From positions 668,725 to 732,724 of the forward strand of contig KN832560.1 in assembly GCA_000827205.1 (NCBI GenBank): a DNA stretch of 64,000 bases. The letters are read 5' to 3'. Shown here piece after piece: positions 47,675 to 58,672 of this stretch. The notes beneath the pieces were generated by a model. The model was given only the letters and a program-made list of their open reading frames with translations, was not told the origin of the DNA and searched no databases. Position 1 is the first letter of the stretch, and each line of letters opens with the position of its first letter. The stretch comes from Plicaturopsis crispa FD-325 SS-3 (Eukaryota; Basidiomycota; Agaricomycetes; Amylocorticiales; Amylocorticiaceae). The translations under genes and the position numbers were made by a program.

Positions 47675-50048
47675 CAGGAAAAATCAAAAATCCTAATCTC
47701 CTCTAACACTTCGCTAATTTGCACAAACCTGCATAATTTAGAGGACTCTGGCTAATAAGAGAATAATTAGGCATGTTTAGCATAGACACTGCAAATTTAG
47801 CATCCCTTTAAGCTCTTGTTTAGAGGGCTTAGGCCTAGTTATGTGCAATTGACATCTACTTATTATGCACACCTCCAATTTAGTTGGTAATGTGCCATCT
47901 AAATTATGGGGCTTAAACATATTTAGGACAGATACTACAAGATCAGTCAAGTTTTAGGTTCTAAATCAGACATCCTAGACCTAATTATATGTCCTTAGAA
48001 TGTACACACATAATCTATGCACCAATTTGCAGGGTGAATTAGGGAGTTCAGTTCCAATTGCGAACATCTAGCACTGACACTGAAATTTTGGGTGCATTTT
48101 GTGGAGTGAGATAGCGTGGTTTGGCCTGATTGCATGTCTTTGGCTCTACAGCTCATACTAAAGATCTGAGCGTATCAGTAGCCTTTCGGACGGCATTATG
48201 TGCCAAAATGCAATGTCTATTCTATTCCGACTACCTATGTACTCCAAGCGGGCCGGTTCCAAATGCAGCGCAGCAATAGTCTTGTGGGGGCGTTAAACAA
48301 GAGCCAGTCGATAGTCACGTTGACTTGGCGCTGGCTGAGCACGCTGAGCGCTGAAAGTGCTGAACGGGGTGGGGCGTCCAAATGCGCGGGTGAGGCCTGC
48401 AGGACTGTGGAGGACAGCGCTGTAGTCGATAGAAACTACGAGAATCTTCCACGTGGGAATTTAGAACTCCGCTGCACAGCGCGACGCGCGTCGAAAACTG
48501 AAGTCTTTTCCTTGTCTTTTCCATCTCGTGCTTGCTAGGTTTTCTTTGTTCCCTCCCTACTGCTTTCTTCGTTGCGTTAACGCGCATGTCCCGCACCAGA
48601 CGATGCGCAGCCCCATGCATATCTATTGGATGATTCCCATCGACCGCCGCCGCCGGGTTAGGAGGAAGGGTTCGACATGAACTTTGACGGTGCGTTACAC
48701 ATTCCATCCATTTACTCGTACCCAGCGCACCTATGCGTCCACGCCAGCGATGCGTGTACGTCGACCTCGACGGCAGCACGCAGCACACCGACGCTAGCCC
48801 TGTACACCCACCCCGTCGCGCATCTGCATCAGCGTCATGCGCGTCTACGCCAGCACGCGCGCGCTCACGTCGCACACCCACAACAGCGCCGTGCAAATCC
48901 CCACCTCCTCGCACATCCTCCTCCTCGCATACCCACAACATCCCCGCTCACTCGCGCATCTAAGCCATCGTTGTGCGCCCATGCGTCGTAGATCCGCGGC
49001 TGCACGTCGTGGACCTTCGACATCGCCGTGCACATCCCCACCAGCTCGCGTATCCCCATCTCCTCGCGTATTGCCACCTCCACGCACATTGTCCTTGCAC
49101 ACCCACGACAGCGCCGTGCACCTCCCCATCTTCCCGCCCATCTCTGCCAGCGTCGTGCGCCCACACGTCGTACATCCGCGGCTGCACGGCGTCGCCCACC
49201 TCCGACAACGCCGCGCTACCAGCTCGCGTATCCCCACTTCCGCGCACACCCTACTCGCACACCCATGACGGTGCCGTGCACCTCCCTGGCTGCCCGCGCA
49301 TCTCCGCCAGCGTCGTGCACACCCACGTCGTACACCGCGGCTGCACGGCGTCGCCCACCTCCGCGTGCATCCTCACCAGCGCCGGGCACCTCCCCATCCG
49401 CTCTCATCTCCGCCAGCGTTGTGCGCCGACACGTCGTACACCCGCGGCTGCATGTCGCACATCCTCGACAACGCTGCGCACATCCCCACCGGCTTGCGCA
49501 TTCTTCGCACATCCGCAACAGCGCCGTTCCCCTATCCACCAGATCGCGCATCTCCGCCGTGTGTGTCCCTACCGGCTCGTGCATATTCGCCCTCGTCGTG
49601 CCCATACATGTTGTTTTGTTATGTCCTTGTGTAGATATGCATGGCTACTCTCTTCTGCATTGTAGTGTAGCCTTATGTATTGATGTATTCCTGAGCATAA
49701 ATATGATGCATTTTCTTTACTGCTGGTTGCTTGAGTGCAAATGTGTACAGTTCATTTCCTCATTTGATGTGGATGCCAGATTTTTGAGTCTAAGTACATC
49801 CAGACTGCAATAAGTCAGTGTCACATTGAGACAGCAAATTGGTTCTCATTAGCTCTACCTATGGTCCTAAAGACATGCCTAAGAACATGCCTAAAAACAT
49901 CTTAAAATGATTCTAATTTCAGTCTAATTTCATGCTAATAAGAGGGGGGGGCTAGCTTAGAACCTCTAAATCTAACCTTATGCTAAAATTTCCTAAATCC
50001 TGCTATTTAGGCCTAAATGATTTGGATTAGGTTTTCAGGTTTTTCCAG
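47675..50048. mobile_element. Non-autonomous DNA transposon, 2374 bp
   Basis: The left end (47675) reads CAGGAAAAATCAAAAATCC and the right end, reverse-complemented from 50048, reads CTGGAAAAACCTGAAAACC; both continue into CTAATC. These are imperfect terminal inverted repeats of about 24 bp. An AT dinucleotide lies at both edges (47673-47674 and 50049-50050), fitting a 2-bp target duplication. AT-rich subterminal zones full of CTAA/TTAG words flank a GC-rich repeat core. I see no transposase, so movement would need a protein from another element. It splits a secreted cysteine-rich gene. Confidence 0.75.
48958..49470. repeat. GC-rich imperfect repeats inside the 2.4-kb transposon
   Basis: At least four related units start near 48958, 49138, 49299 and 49404. 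They share a core like gccagcgtcgtgcgcccaca, cgtcgtacatccgcggctgc and acggcgtcgcccacctccg. Spacing is irregular (about 180, 161 and 105 bp). Many long reading frames exist on both strands because stop codons are rare in this composition; none looks like a protein gene. Confidence 0.7.
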
Positions 50049-50240
50049 ATGTGGGCAGCTCGCCCTGCCGGGTGCGAACGGCACCACTGTGAATGGGACG
50101 CAGTTCGAGAAACGCGACTTTGATGGCTGCTGCAATGCGTGCAGGACGATCAACACGGCCTCGAGGTACTGTCCGCGCAACCGACTCGGCGCGGCCATTA
50201 GCGCAGGCGCGCTCCTTTGCGTCGCTGCATGTTCGTACAT
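50049..50240 (+). pseudogene. Secreted cysteine-rich protein gene, middle part
   Basis: A 192-bp piece trapped between two transposons. It continues the frame of the 47232-47674 part with CGQLALPGANGTTVNGTQFE, DGCCNACRTINTAS, and either continues to RYCPRNRLGAAISAGALL or splices at a possible donor after ACGGCCTCGAG. The piece ends at the AT preceding the Plavaka-type element (50241). Beyond that element an open frame in matching phase follows from 56739. The gene therefore took two separate insertions and cannot make its original product. Confidence 0.65.
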
Positions 50241-50717
50241 CAGCAAAACGCAAAATTTCTTAAGTCGTCTTACAGCGTCGTACCAAGACGTTTAAGACAC
50301 TTCAGATACATAAGATGGCCAGACGCTTGAATCTGACTAAGTAGATCCATCTTCTGGTCCAGTTCGCGTCAGACCGATTAAGACCAAATTAAGATAAATC
50401 ATGTCTTACCGACGCAGCCTCTCAGACACAGGACAGACAGAATAAGAGTGTATCCGTTAGGTGCCAGCAGCTTATTGGGCAGAATCGGGGCGGGCAGAAG
50501 ATATGCATTCAGACCAGCAGTATTAACTAGGTAGTAGAGAGTATGTACGTAGTCAAGGGTATCTGTATAGGCCATCAAGATATATATGCAACGACAGGCA
50601 TGCGAAGAAGTATAGAGAGATGATAGCGTCGTGATAGCAATGAGTCCAAGAAGGAGGGCCAAGAAATGAAACAGATCCAAGAGAAAGTACGGTACATCAC
50701 CGGCAGTCTAGCATTGC

Positions 50718-52939
50718 CTACTCGTCCATGGCCTCGTCCTCGCTGTCCTGCTCAATCAGCTGCCAGCTTGCTGTCTCGGGAGCCGCCGTGGCGCTGCTGC
50801 TCATTGCTGGGAACGCAATCGCACGCGCGCGGGCCACTATACGGTCACGACGGACGTCGGAGATCGTCGAGATGGGCGTGGCGTATTGCGCCGTGATAGC
50901 GCCGTAATTGCTTTCGTCGAAGTTTTTGCCACCTTTGGATTCGACGCCAGAGCGCCATCTGTCGAAGGCGCGATGAACCTGGAAGAGAAAGACATGAGCA
51001 TGAGCACGATAGGGATCAGGTCGACTCACTGCGGCAGCTGCGAGTGCGAGAGCACCAACGGGAAAGTACCCTGCCAGCTGGTGTTCGTCCACTCCTGAGC
51101 CGAGTACTGCTTTGTAGTGGGTAGCGAGCGTCGCGAGGATGGTGTCGGTTTGGAAAAGGCCCCGGCTCGCCTTCAATGCTATGTTTAGTATGACGAGACT
51201 TCACGGAAACACTGACAACGCACCTGTGGGTCATCGCGGTTGAATTGAACCCATGCGAATGGCATAATCCTTGCCGCTTCTTCGTCAAGCGGCACCGCCC
51301 AGTCAACAAACTCTGCGCGTTTCGCGTCGGTGTCCATCCCCGACGAGGGCCAAAATGCGCTGACAGCATCCTCGGCTGCAGGGCCAAATGCGCTGCGATA
51401 TTCGTACACTCGTTGACGAGCCTTGCAAGAATGAGTGAGATAGTAATCAGTAAGCTAGTGCAACTTGAACGACATACCACTTCCCAAACAGGGTCGTTTT
51501 TTTTGCTCACGGTGTGCGGTATATCGGGGAATACCACTACCGTCCAAGTTTCTTGGAGCTCGGAGAGAACAGTGGGAGACGTCGTGAACTTCCATGGGTT
51601 TGGTAAGAGGCCGCAAATTTCCCGCGCAATGGGCACGTAGGTGCGGGTGAACTCGTCGAGGGTGTCTTCCGGGAGATCAGAGTTGTTAAACTTGCTACTG
51701 CCCTCACGTTTGGATGTAGAAGCGGGGGTTGCGGAGCGCCGAGAGAGACGGTCTTGAGGACGGTTGTGTACTATCTTGACGGGGTGTGCCTGTACATAGG
51801 CCATCAGGGATGCTATATATTAGCGCATACAACGTAGACACAAGTAGAGCACTTACAATGTGTCTCAAATCGATGTGCGCAACACTCTTCGGGTCCATTC
51901 CAGCGGGCTCTTCGAAGCCAGTGACCAGGTCTTCCTCAGCCTCCTCGTTGGTGTCCATGGCTGGAGAATCATCAATGACCATTGACTGGCTTAAAGGCGA
52001 CGAGGGTGTAGACCGAGCCGACATGAGGGACGAGCTGCGCGGCTGCATTCGGATTGGCGCATAGCTAGCAGAGAGGCCCGAGGGAGTTGCCGAGCGACTT
52101 TTCTTCTTTCCTCCACTAAGAGGGGAGTCGTCAGCAAGATAATAGCCAATGACAAAAAACACTTGCCTGTTAGTTGGTGTGGTAAGTTCGTCTGCTTTGC
52201 GTTTGCTGGCAGAGACCGCGAGAGGTGTTCCGCCAGACGATGGTTCTTCGCGCTGGGCCATTACTAACTGACGTGCGGGACCTTTACCTCGTGGCGCCTT
52301 TTCAGTACTCTTCCCCTTACCCTTCACGGTCTTCGACTTCACAGCTACAGTGTCGCTATCACTGTTATCGTGCTCTTCATCCAGCATCTCCTGGTCGTCG
52401 TCCGGTATGTACTCGTCCGCTTCAGCTAAAAGAATGGCTTCGGATTTAGTTGTTTGCACGCAGGTACTCCGTGAAGTGGCCAAGTACTAACCTATCTCAG
52501 AGCTCGCACGGGTTCGTCCTCTTGAGGTCGGAGCTGGAGTAGGTGAGTCGGCCTCCGTTACTGGAAGGCGCGCGGTTTTCTGAGCAATATTTTTTGGTGG
52601 AGCAGGAGGAGGATGAGATGCCTCCGCCTTCGCCTTTGCGTCAGCAGCGGCCATCTCGTCTTCCAGCTCAGCAACGCGCTTCACTCTCCGTGCTTTTTTC
52701 GCGGCGTCGGATGCTGCAAGCGCCTCAGCTCTCGCCTCGTCAGCGGCAATCTGCGCTTGTGAGCGTCGAGGCTTGGGTACGGGACGGAGCTTCAGAGGTA
52801 AGCCGTTTTCGTCTCCGGCGTCTATGACAACCTGACCAGGATGTGCATTTCCATTAGAGCTGCGGGTGCTCACAGTACGAGGTCTAGACTCTGTGGGTGC
52901 TGGTTTCGCGGGTGCTGGCTTGGTTTTGGGAGGCATCAC
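50718..52939 (-). CDS. Transposon companion protein (possibly DUF6532)
   Basis: Carried inside the Plavaka-type element and divergent from its transposase. The start MMPPKTKPAPAKPAP (52939) gives a Pro/Ala/Lys-rich, disordered N terminus with a coiled-coil-like stretch (RVKRVAELEDEMAAADAKAK). Acidic and serine-rich exons follow (EYIPDDDQEMLDEEHDNSDS). A folded C-terminal part contains TYVPIAREICGLLPNPWKF, MYEYRSAFGPAAEDAVSAFW, ASRGLFQTDTILATLATHYK and VHRAFDRWRSG. The end is EQDSEDEAMDE with TAG at 50718-50720. The C-terminal pattern reminds me of DUF6532 proteins of Agaricomycetes, but I hold this loosely. About five short introns. The role in transposition is unknown; it may be an accessory factor or a captured gene. 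Confidence 0.65.
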
Positions 52940-53410
52940 AGAGGTGATTTGGGAGTGTAAGATGGGGGAGGGAAATACGTTCGGGGGACATCGGGCACCG
53001 TACCAGTGAGTTCGAATGTTATATATGCTTGCCTACGTGGACGCGATTAACGCCTAATGCAGTCCAGTAAACATGTAATATCAGCCACGATTTGAGGGTG
53101 GCACCTCATCAGAGGAAATTAAGCGAACAGCAGCGTCCCCTCAACGGTCCAAGTTCTTTGTCCCCATCGTGTACCTCTATCCTCTGGTCCTTTCAGAGCG
53201 AAACCATGAGCCCGCGCACCTCAACACTGCGGTTTTTTATCATCCTCGTACTCGCTGTCTTTCTCGGGATCATCACAAGTTCCAGGATCTCAGGACATCC
53301 CACCAGGAGTGTTGCCGATTTTCGACACCAGACTAGTCGCACTGGCTGTCTATGTGAGTACCCTCCTCCACTGATATTTTGTCTGTATTCATTCGAGTAT
53401 CACAGCCCAC
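52940..53410. promoter_or_regulatory. Internal divergent promoter of the Plavaka-type element
   Basis: A 471-bp interval between the two divergent start codons within the element. A short plus-strand frame with a hydrophobic run (LRFFIILVLAVFLGIITSS, 53213-53290) is present; it may be a chance frame or an upstream exon. Promoter function is inferred from position. Confidence 0.45.
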
Positions 53411-56400
53411 ATGCCACCACGCCGTCCGTATAAAGGCCCTACAATTCCATGTTCATATCCGAGCTGTAACAGGACTTTCAAAAATCGCTCCGGATATACA
53501 CAGCATGTAAACGCTAAGCACGACGTCCCTCAAGTTGTTCCGCCGCCGCCAGCGTCTGATTACGGAGATGTGGATTACGGAGACATGGATTTTGGTGATT
53601 ATGATCGTGCCCAGGGCCCTCATCGACGGATAGAGCGGCATCCAGATCTCACTGGTAAGATATTTTCTGTGATATCTCGATACCCATCCTTGATTTTGAC
53701 GCGATGTCGGACCATAGGAACACCGTGCGATATTAACGGTGATTATCTGTTGCCTGGAACGCCCCCGCCGCCACGACACCCGCCCGACGATGAAGAAAAC
53801 AACACTGCGGGCCAATGGGCGCCATTCGATAACCGCGCGGAGTTCGAGTTAGCCGACTTCCTGTACCGTCAGAGTCAAATGCCAGGATCGCAAATCGACA
53901 CGCTCACGGAAATTCTTGCAAAACTGTATCCCGACTCCCCTCCGCCATTTGCCGATCACAGCGAGCTCTATTCCATGATTGACTCCATCGAGCAGGGGGA
54001 GACAGTATGGAGCTCATTCTCCATCTCGTACACTGGACCGCGCCCTCTCGAAAATGTGCCTCCGTGGATGGTCACAGAATACGAGGTCTGGTACCGAAAT
54101 CCCCGGACTGTTCTTCGGAACCAATTGGCCAATCCAAACGCTGGCGCGAGTGGGTTTGATGCTGCGCCATTCCGAGAATTCGACTCAAACAACAAGCGAC
54201 GGTATCAAAACTTCATGTCCGGTAATTGGGCATATCAGCAGGCGGTAAGTCACTTGGTTTCGTGCTTCAGATAGACATTAATTCTCCTATAGGATGCTAT
54301 TGCAGAGGACGAGGACACTCACGGCGGATTGTTCGTCCCTGTGATCTTGGGGAGCGACAAAACCACCGTCTCTGTTGCAACAGGCCAAAATGAATACTAT
54401 CCGCTATATGTGTCCAATGGTGTGGTTCACAATAACGTTCGCCGAGCGCATCGTGATGCTGTGTCCCTTGTTGCATTCCTCGCAATTCCCAAAGGTCTGT
54501 GCGTCAACCTTGTGCATGTGAAGCCTTATTCTGATCCTTGGTTCCGTTCTTAGCGTCTCGCGAGTATGCTAATGACCAAGCATTCCGGGACTTCACGCGG
54601 CAACTATTCCACACGTCTCTGCGCATCATAATGGAGCCCCTTCGCCCTGCCATGACCACGCCCGAAGTTACAATGTGCCCAGACGGCCATTACCGCCGTG
54701 TGATCTACGGACTAGGGCCTTACATTGCCGATTATCCGGAACAGGTTCTGCTATCATCTGTAGTCAACGGATGGTGTCCAAAGTAAGTCTAGTTCTCTGT
54801 ATCTCATCCAGTGTGTCCTCCTGACTCGCTATCATTCGACTTTAAGATGCACAGCACCTCCAGACGATCTCGATGGCCCTTCGGGAAGACGTTCCCACAA
54901 GCATACCGCCGCCCTTCTTGATGCTTTTGACCTCGATGTATTGTGGCGGGACTACGGCATCGCAGGCAAAATAATTGTACGGTACTGTCGGAAATAAACC
55001 GCACTACATCGTAGAGCTAACCACTGCATTCTAGCCCTTTACAGCCTCATTCCCCCGAGCGGATATCCACCAACTTCTCTCGCCCGATCTTCTCCATCAG
55101 CTCATCAAGGGGACTTTCAAAGACCACCTCGTGACATGGGTTGAAGAGTATTTGACCCTGGAGCACGGCCCGACTCGTGCAGCGGTCATTATGGCAGATA
55201 TTGACCGTCGGTATGTTGGTTTTTGCTTTCGCGATGTTTCTGTACTCATGGATGTTGTTCGAATCAAGCATTGCCGCAGCTCCGCCTTTCCCCGGATTGC
55301 GTAGATTCAAGGAGGGCCGCGGTTTTAAACAGTGGACTGGGGACGACTCGAAAGCGCTCATGAAAGTCTTCCTCCCAGCAATCGCCGGCCACGTCCCTTC
55401 CGAGATGGTCCGCGCTATCAGCGCATTTCTCGATTTCTGCTACCTTGTCCGCCGCGACGTCATTGACGAGACTACCCTCGACGCCATCGACAATGCGCTC
55501 ATGCGTTTTCATCGGGACCGCGAGATTTTTCTTGCCACCGGTGTGCGCAATGACTTCTCCCTCCCCCGACAACACTCCCTCGTCCATTATCGTGTTCACA
55601 TCGAACTTTTTGGCGCGCCGAACGGCCTCTGCTCATCTATTACCGAATCAAAACATATCAAGGCAGTAAAGGAGCCATGGCGTCGTTCCAGCCATTTCGA
55701 AGCGCTCGGACAGATGCTAATCACCAATCAGCGGCTCGACAAGCTTACCGCGTTCCGCGCGAACCTCACAGCAAAAGGCCTTCTCTCCAACAAGGCCATT
55801 GCCCCCGTGCCGCCGCCAGACGACGACGCAGATAACCCCATTTTAGATGGTCCCATTATTCTTGCCCACGTAACCCTCGCACGACGTCCTTTTCCTAGAG
55901 GAAAGTACCCGCGCGATGCAGACGTGCTCGGTGAATGCATTAACGAGCCACATCTGCTTGATCACATCCGTCGCTTTCTACAGGACCAGCTCTACCCGGA
56001 CGCCTTACCCGATACCCCCCTCGACGCCTGTCCCGTCTTTTATGGAAAGGTCACTTCTTATCCCTCGGCGGCTGCCGTGTACTATGCACCAAGCGACATC
56101 TCCGGTACCAATGGCATGCACCGCGAGCTCATCCGTGCGACTCATTCCTGGCGCAACACCGGTCCTCGCTATGACTGCGTCTTCGCCGAAAAAGAGCGGA
56201 CATCGATGGGGTGCAGGGAATGCACACTGTACGTGTACGGCTTCTGTTCTCTATCAAGCACAGTGGTTCAGTTTATCCATGTGCCCTCGTTGAATGGTTC
56301 GACATCGTCAACGCGCGTCCCTGCGAGGATACTGGGATGTGGGTGGTCGAGCCGGATCGAGATGCGAACGGCATCCGCGCCACTTCAGTCATTCATCTGG

Positions 56401-56549
56401 ACAGCATCATGCGCCTCGCTCATCTTTTGCCCGTCTACGGTAGTGCTCACCTTCCCCGCGATTTTCATTTCCGTGATACATACGACTCATTCGAGGCATA
56501 CTATGTTAGCAAATTTGCGGACCATCACGCCCACGAGATTGCCTTCTGA
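53411..56549 (+). pseudogene. Plavaka-type transposase, apparent frameshift
   Basis: The start MPPRRPYKGPTIPC (53411) carries one C2H2 finger (C14, C19, H32, H37). After a 64-nt intron the family landmarks follow: GTPCDINGDYLLPGTPPPP, FELADFLYRQSQMPG, VTEYEVWYRNPRTVLRNQLA, DEDTHGGLFVPVILGSDKTT, VSVATGQNEYYPLYVSNGVV, HNNVRRAHRDAV, LLHQLIKGTFKDHLVTWVEE, RRFKEGRGFKQWTGDDSKAL, LPAIAGHVPSEMVRAISAFL, SLVHYRVHIELFGAPNGLCS and SITESKHIKAVKEPWRRSS. Six introns splice cleanly. Near 56185-56200, just after an A5 run, the frame shifts: downstream homology (GMHTVRVRLLFSIKHSG to SFEAYYVSKFADHHAHEIAF) lies in another frame, consistent with a one-base deletion or a sequencing error. The rest looks intact, so the element is young. 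Confidence 0.82.
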
Positions 56550-57351
56550 CTGTATATTATTGTTAACATTCTCGTTTGTTTACTATTGGTATTCCCTAGG
56601 CCAGACATTATCTTCTTTGCCAGCTCTTACATGTCTTACTCGAGCTTGGCCAGACACCCGCAAGACAACGCGCGATTTTTCTAAGACAAAGACAACATAA
56701 GACGCTTTAAGATCCTTAAGAGAAATTCAGTTTTGCTGATGTATACGTATGGGCAGGTGCGTGCTATTGTTTTCCCTTGTGCGCGCGCGGAGACTGATGT
56801 CGAGACGACTGTAGCTTTGCACGCTGTAGTGGCGGAAACGACGCTGTCAGTGGTGGAAGGAAGGAAGCTGGGATGTGGTCTCTGCTATCACAAACAACCG
56901 GACAGTGGTGTCAACAATCGGCTGCAAATGGAGCCCAATTTTTTCTTCGTCTTTTTCTTCTGTTCGTCTCCTTTCGTCCATCGTCTAAACAAAGTCTCAA
57001 ATCTTTCTTTGCGTTGTTACAAGTTCTCCAAGGTCTGCGTTTCTGGTTCTCTGTTCAAAGTTGGTGCTGTATGGGTTTGATAAATAGAATGACCGGCCAG
57101 GTCCCGAATGGAGATACATGTTTTCCTATATCTCGACCAGTAGAACCGGACGGTACGATGTCGACACTGGAAAGCATAAGAACACGATACTAGTACACCA
57201 CAATTATCTACCGGAAAGCTTTCGAAGTCCGGAAATTTAGACTACGGACTTGCTACGGACAGTCCACTTCCAAGTTGGCGGTGGAGGGTATAAAAATTGC
57301 CTTGTCTCGTCGACACATAGAGTCCCTGATGCTGACCCATGCGAAGAGCTT

Positions 57352-57402
57352 GACTGATCACGCAAGAGGAGTGCGAAAAAAAACTGAGGTACATCGTCCT
57401 CG
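57352..57402 (+). repeat. Inverted repeat, left arm
   Basis: gactgatcacgcaagaggag..tgcga..ggtacatcgtcctc; its reverse complement recurs at 58070-58116 with one short divergent centre. The arms share aagaggagtgcga and ggtacatcgtcct. Loop about 670 bp. Confidence 0.65.
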
Positions 57403-58069
57403 AGAATTTTAAGGACCCCGGAAACTGGTTGACGTAGGTCCTTCCTAATTGAGCGCACACATTAATCAGCGAAAATTCCCTCAAACAGTATCGTTCCCCT
57501 GGCGGTACTTAGATCGTTGTGCCATCCATCCGCCGTTATTGTGAGCCATACGACGCGTCCACAACGCGTCCACAAAGACGAAGCTCACGAAAAGCTATGC
57601 TGCTTGATGAATGCAAAGAGCAAATGAACTGGTTAAGCAGTAGGATACCGGCGCTAGGCAATATCACTATGGAGCATTACCGGCGTGTCAGCGACAGTCT
57701 ACTTCGCCTGCGTCTCTTGGCCGCCGCTAGGTTGCGAATGCAAACGTCGCCCTCGATGTAGAACGTTGAGGACACTGGAGGGACGCAGCGGCGCAAACCT
57801 CGAGGACGCTGGCCATTCATGTGATGTCGCGTGCGTCCGAGTCATCTTTGACCCGCGCCACAAATCTCCGGTCTTTCCTCGTGAACTTACGACGGAATTG
57901 TTTCGCTCAAAATCAGGGCTACATAGAGAGGCTACTCGCACCATCATACTGTATACTGCAAAATGTGTGAGATTCTGAGATACGAAACAAAAGTTGAACG
58001 AAAACTGAAGAAAAACGCCAAAGTGGCTGAAAATGGACCCCGAGGACCACTATTGACCCACTTCATTTG

Positions 58070-58116
58070 GAGGACGATGTACCCGATTCCGATCTCGCAC
58101 TCCTCTTGTGATCAAT
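58070..58116 (-). repeat. Inverted repeat, right arm
   Basis: Reverse-complement partner of 57352-57402 (shared blocks aggacgatgtacc and tcgcactcctctt). Origin unknown; could be the rest of an old inverted-repeat element. Confidence 0.65.
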
Positions 58117-58672
58117 CGATCACGCGAAGTCTCACAGCGAGATGCATGAGCCCTCGCTCACATCTTATCAGACGGACGGCGGTTTCTTGCGCTGAGCCTC
58201 ATCTAAGCACAAGTATGCTGCAGAGCAAGAACAAGGCCTAGTAGCCACAAGTTGAAGTGTCTTGCGCGATCTTATGCATATGCGTGAGTCACGTCTAACT
58301 GATACACACAGTCCGCTCACTGTCGTAGTAGCGAGATCCAAGTCGTATGTCGAGCTATGATCCCAGGTCATGAAGGCTGTGGCCGATGTCGCAGGAATGC
58401 CCAGGCATTTGCGGGGCATGCGTGCTAACAGGGAGGGAGTGTGTCTTACTCTTAGTGGGCCGCGCCTGGAAGTGTCGTCGGACTGCGAGAAAAGGCGGAG
58501 CACAGCGACGCTTGAAGGCGCCGTAGCGTGTAAGTGAGTGTAAATGGGCGGGTCACATCCAATGCAGGACCGAGCGCGACCCGATTCAGGGATGTGTGCA
58601 TGTTAATGTGGTTCCATATTAATTTCCAGCTCTACAGTTTTTGTCCAATTATTAATGACCGCTGAGCGTGGC

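Larger units (their letters stand above)
50241..56738. mobile_element. Plavaka-type DNA transposon, about 6.5 kb
   Basis: The left terminus is CAGCAAAACGCAAAATTTCT followed by TAAGTCGTCTTA. The right terminus, reverse-complemented, is CAGCAAAACTGAATTTCTCT followed by TAAGGATCTTA. AT flanks both ends (50239-50240 and 56739-56740). Subterminal AAGAC/GTCTT words recur at both ends (50264-50440 and 56630-56705), as expected for transposase binding sites. Inside are a plus-strand zinc-finger transposase (53411-56549) and a divergent companion gene (50718-52939). It is inserted in the same cysteine-rich gene as the 2.4-kb element. Confidence 0.85.
56739..58672. other. Right flank of the transposon island; gene-poor
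   Basis: The first 340 bp continue an open frame in phase with the interrupted cysteine-rich gene (MYTYGQVRAIVFPC, then a hydrophobic FFFVFFFC run), perhaps its last exon or UTR. From 57080 to 58672 I find no supported gene; frames at 57519-57761 and 58168-58503 have no family signature. An inverted repeat lies here (57352-57402 versus 58070-58116). Confidence 0.5.

Noticed and set aside
48958-49470. CRISPR-like array
   Set aside because: The repeats are long, imperfect and irregularly spaced, and the genome is eukaryotic.
48973-49813. Frames of 230 and 261 codons inside the 2.4-kb transposon
   Set aside because: Several overlapping frames are open on both strands because of the GC-rich repeats; no transposase motif or splice pattern.
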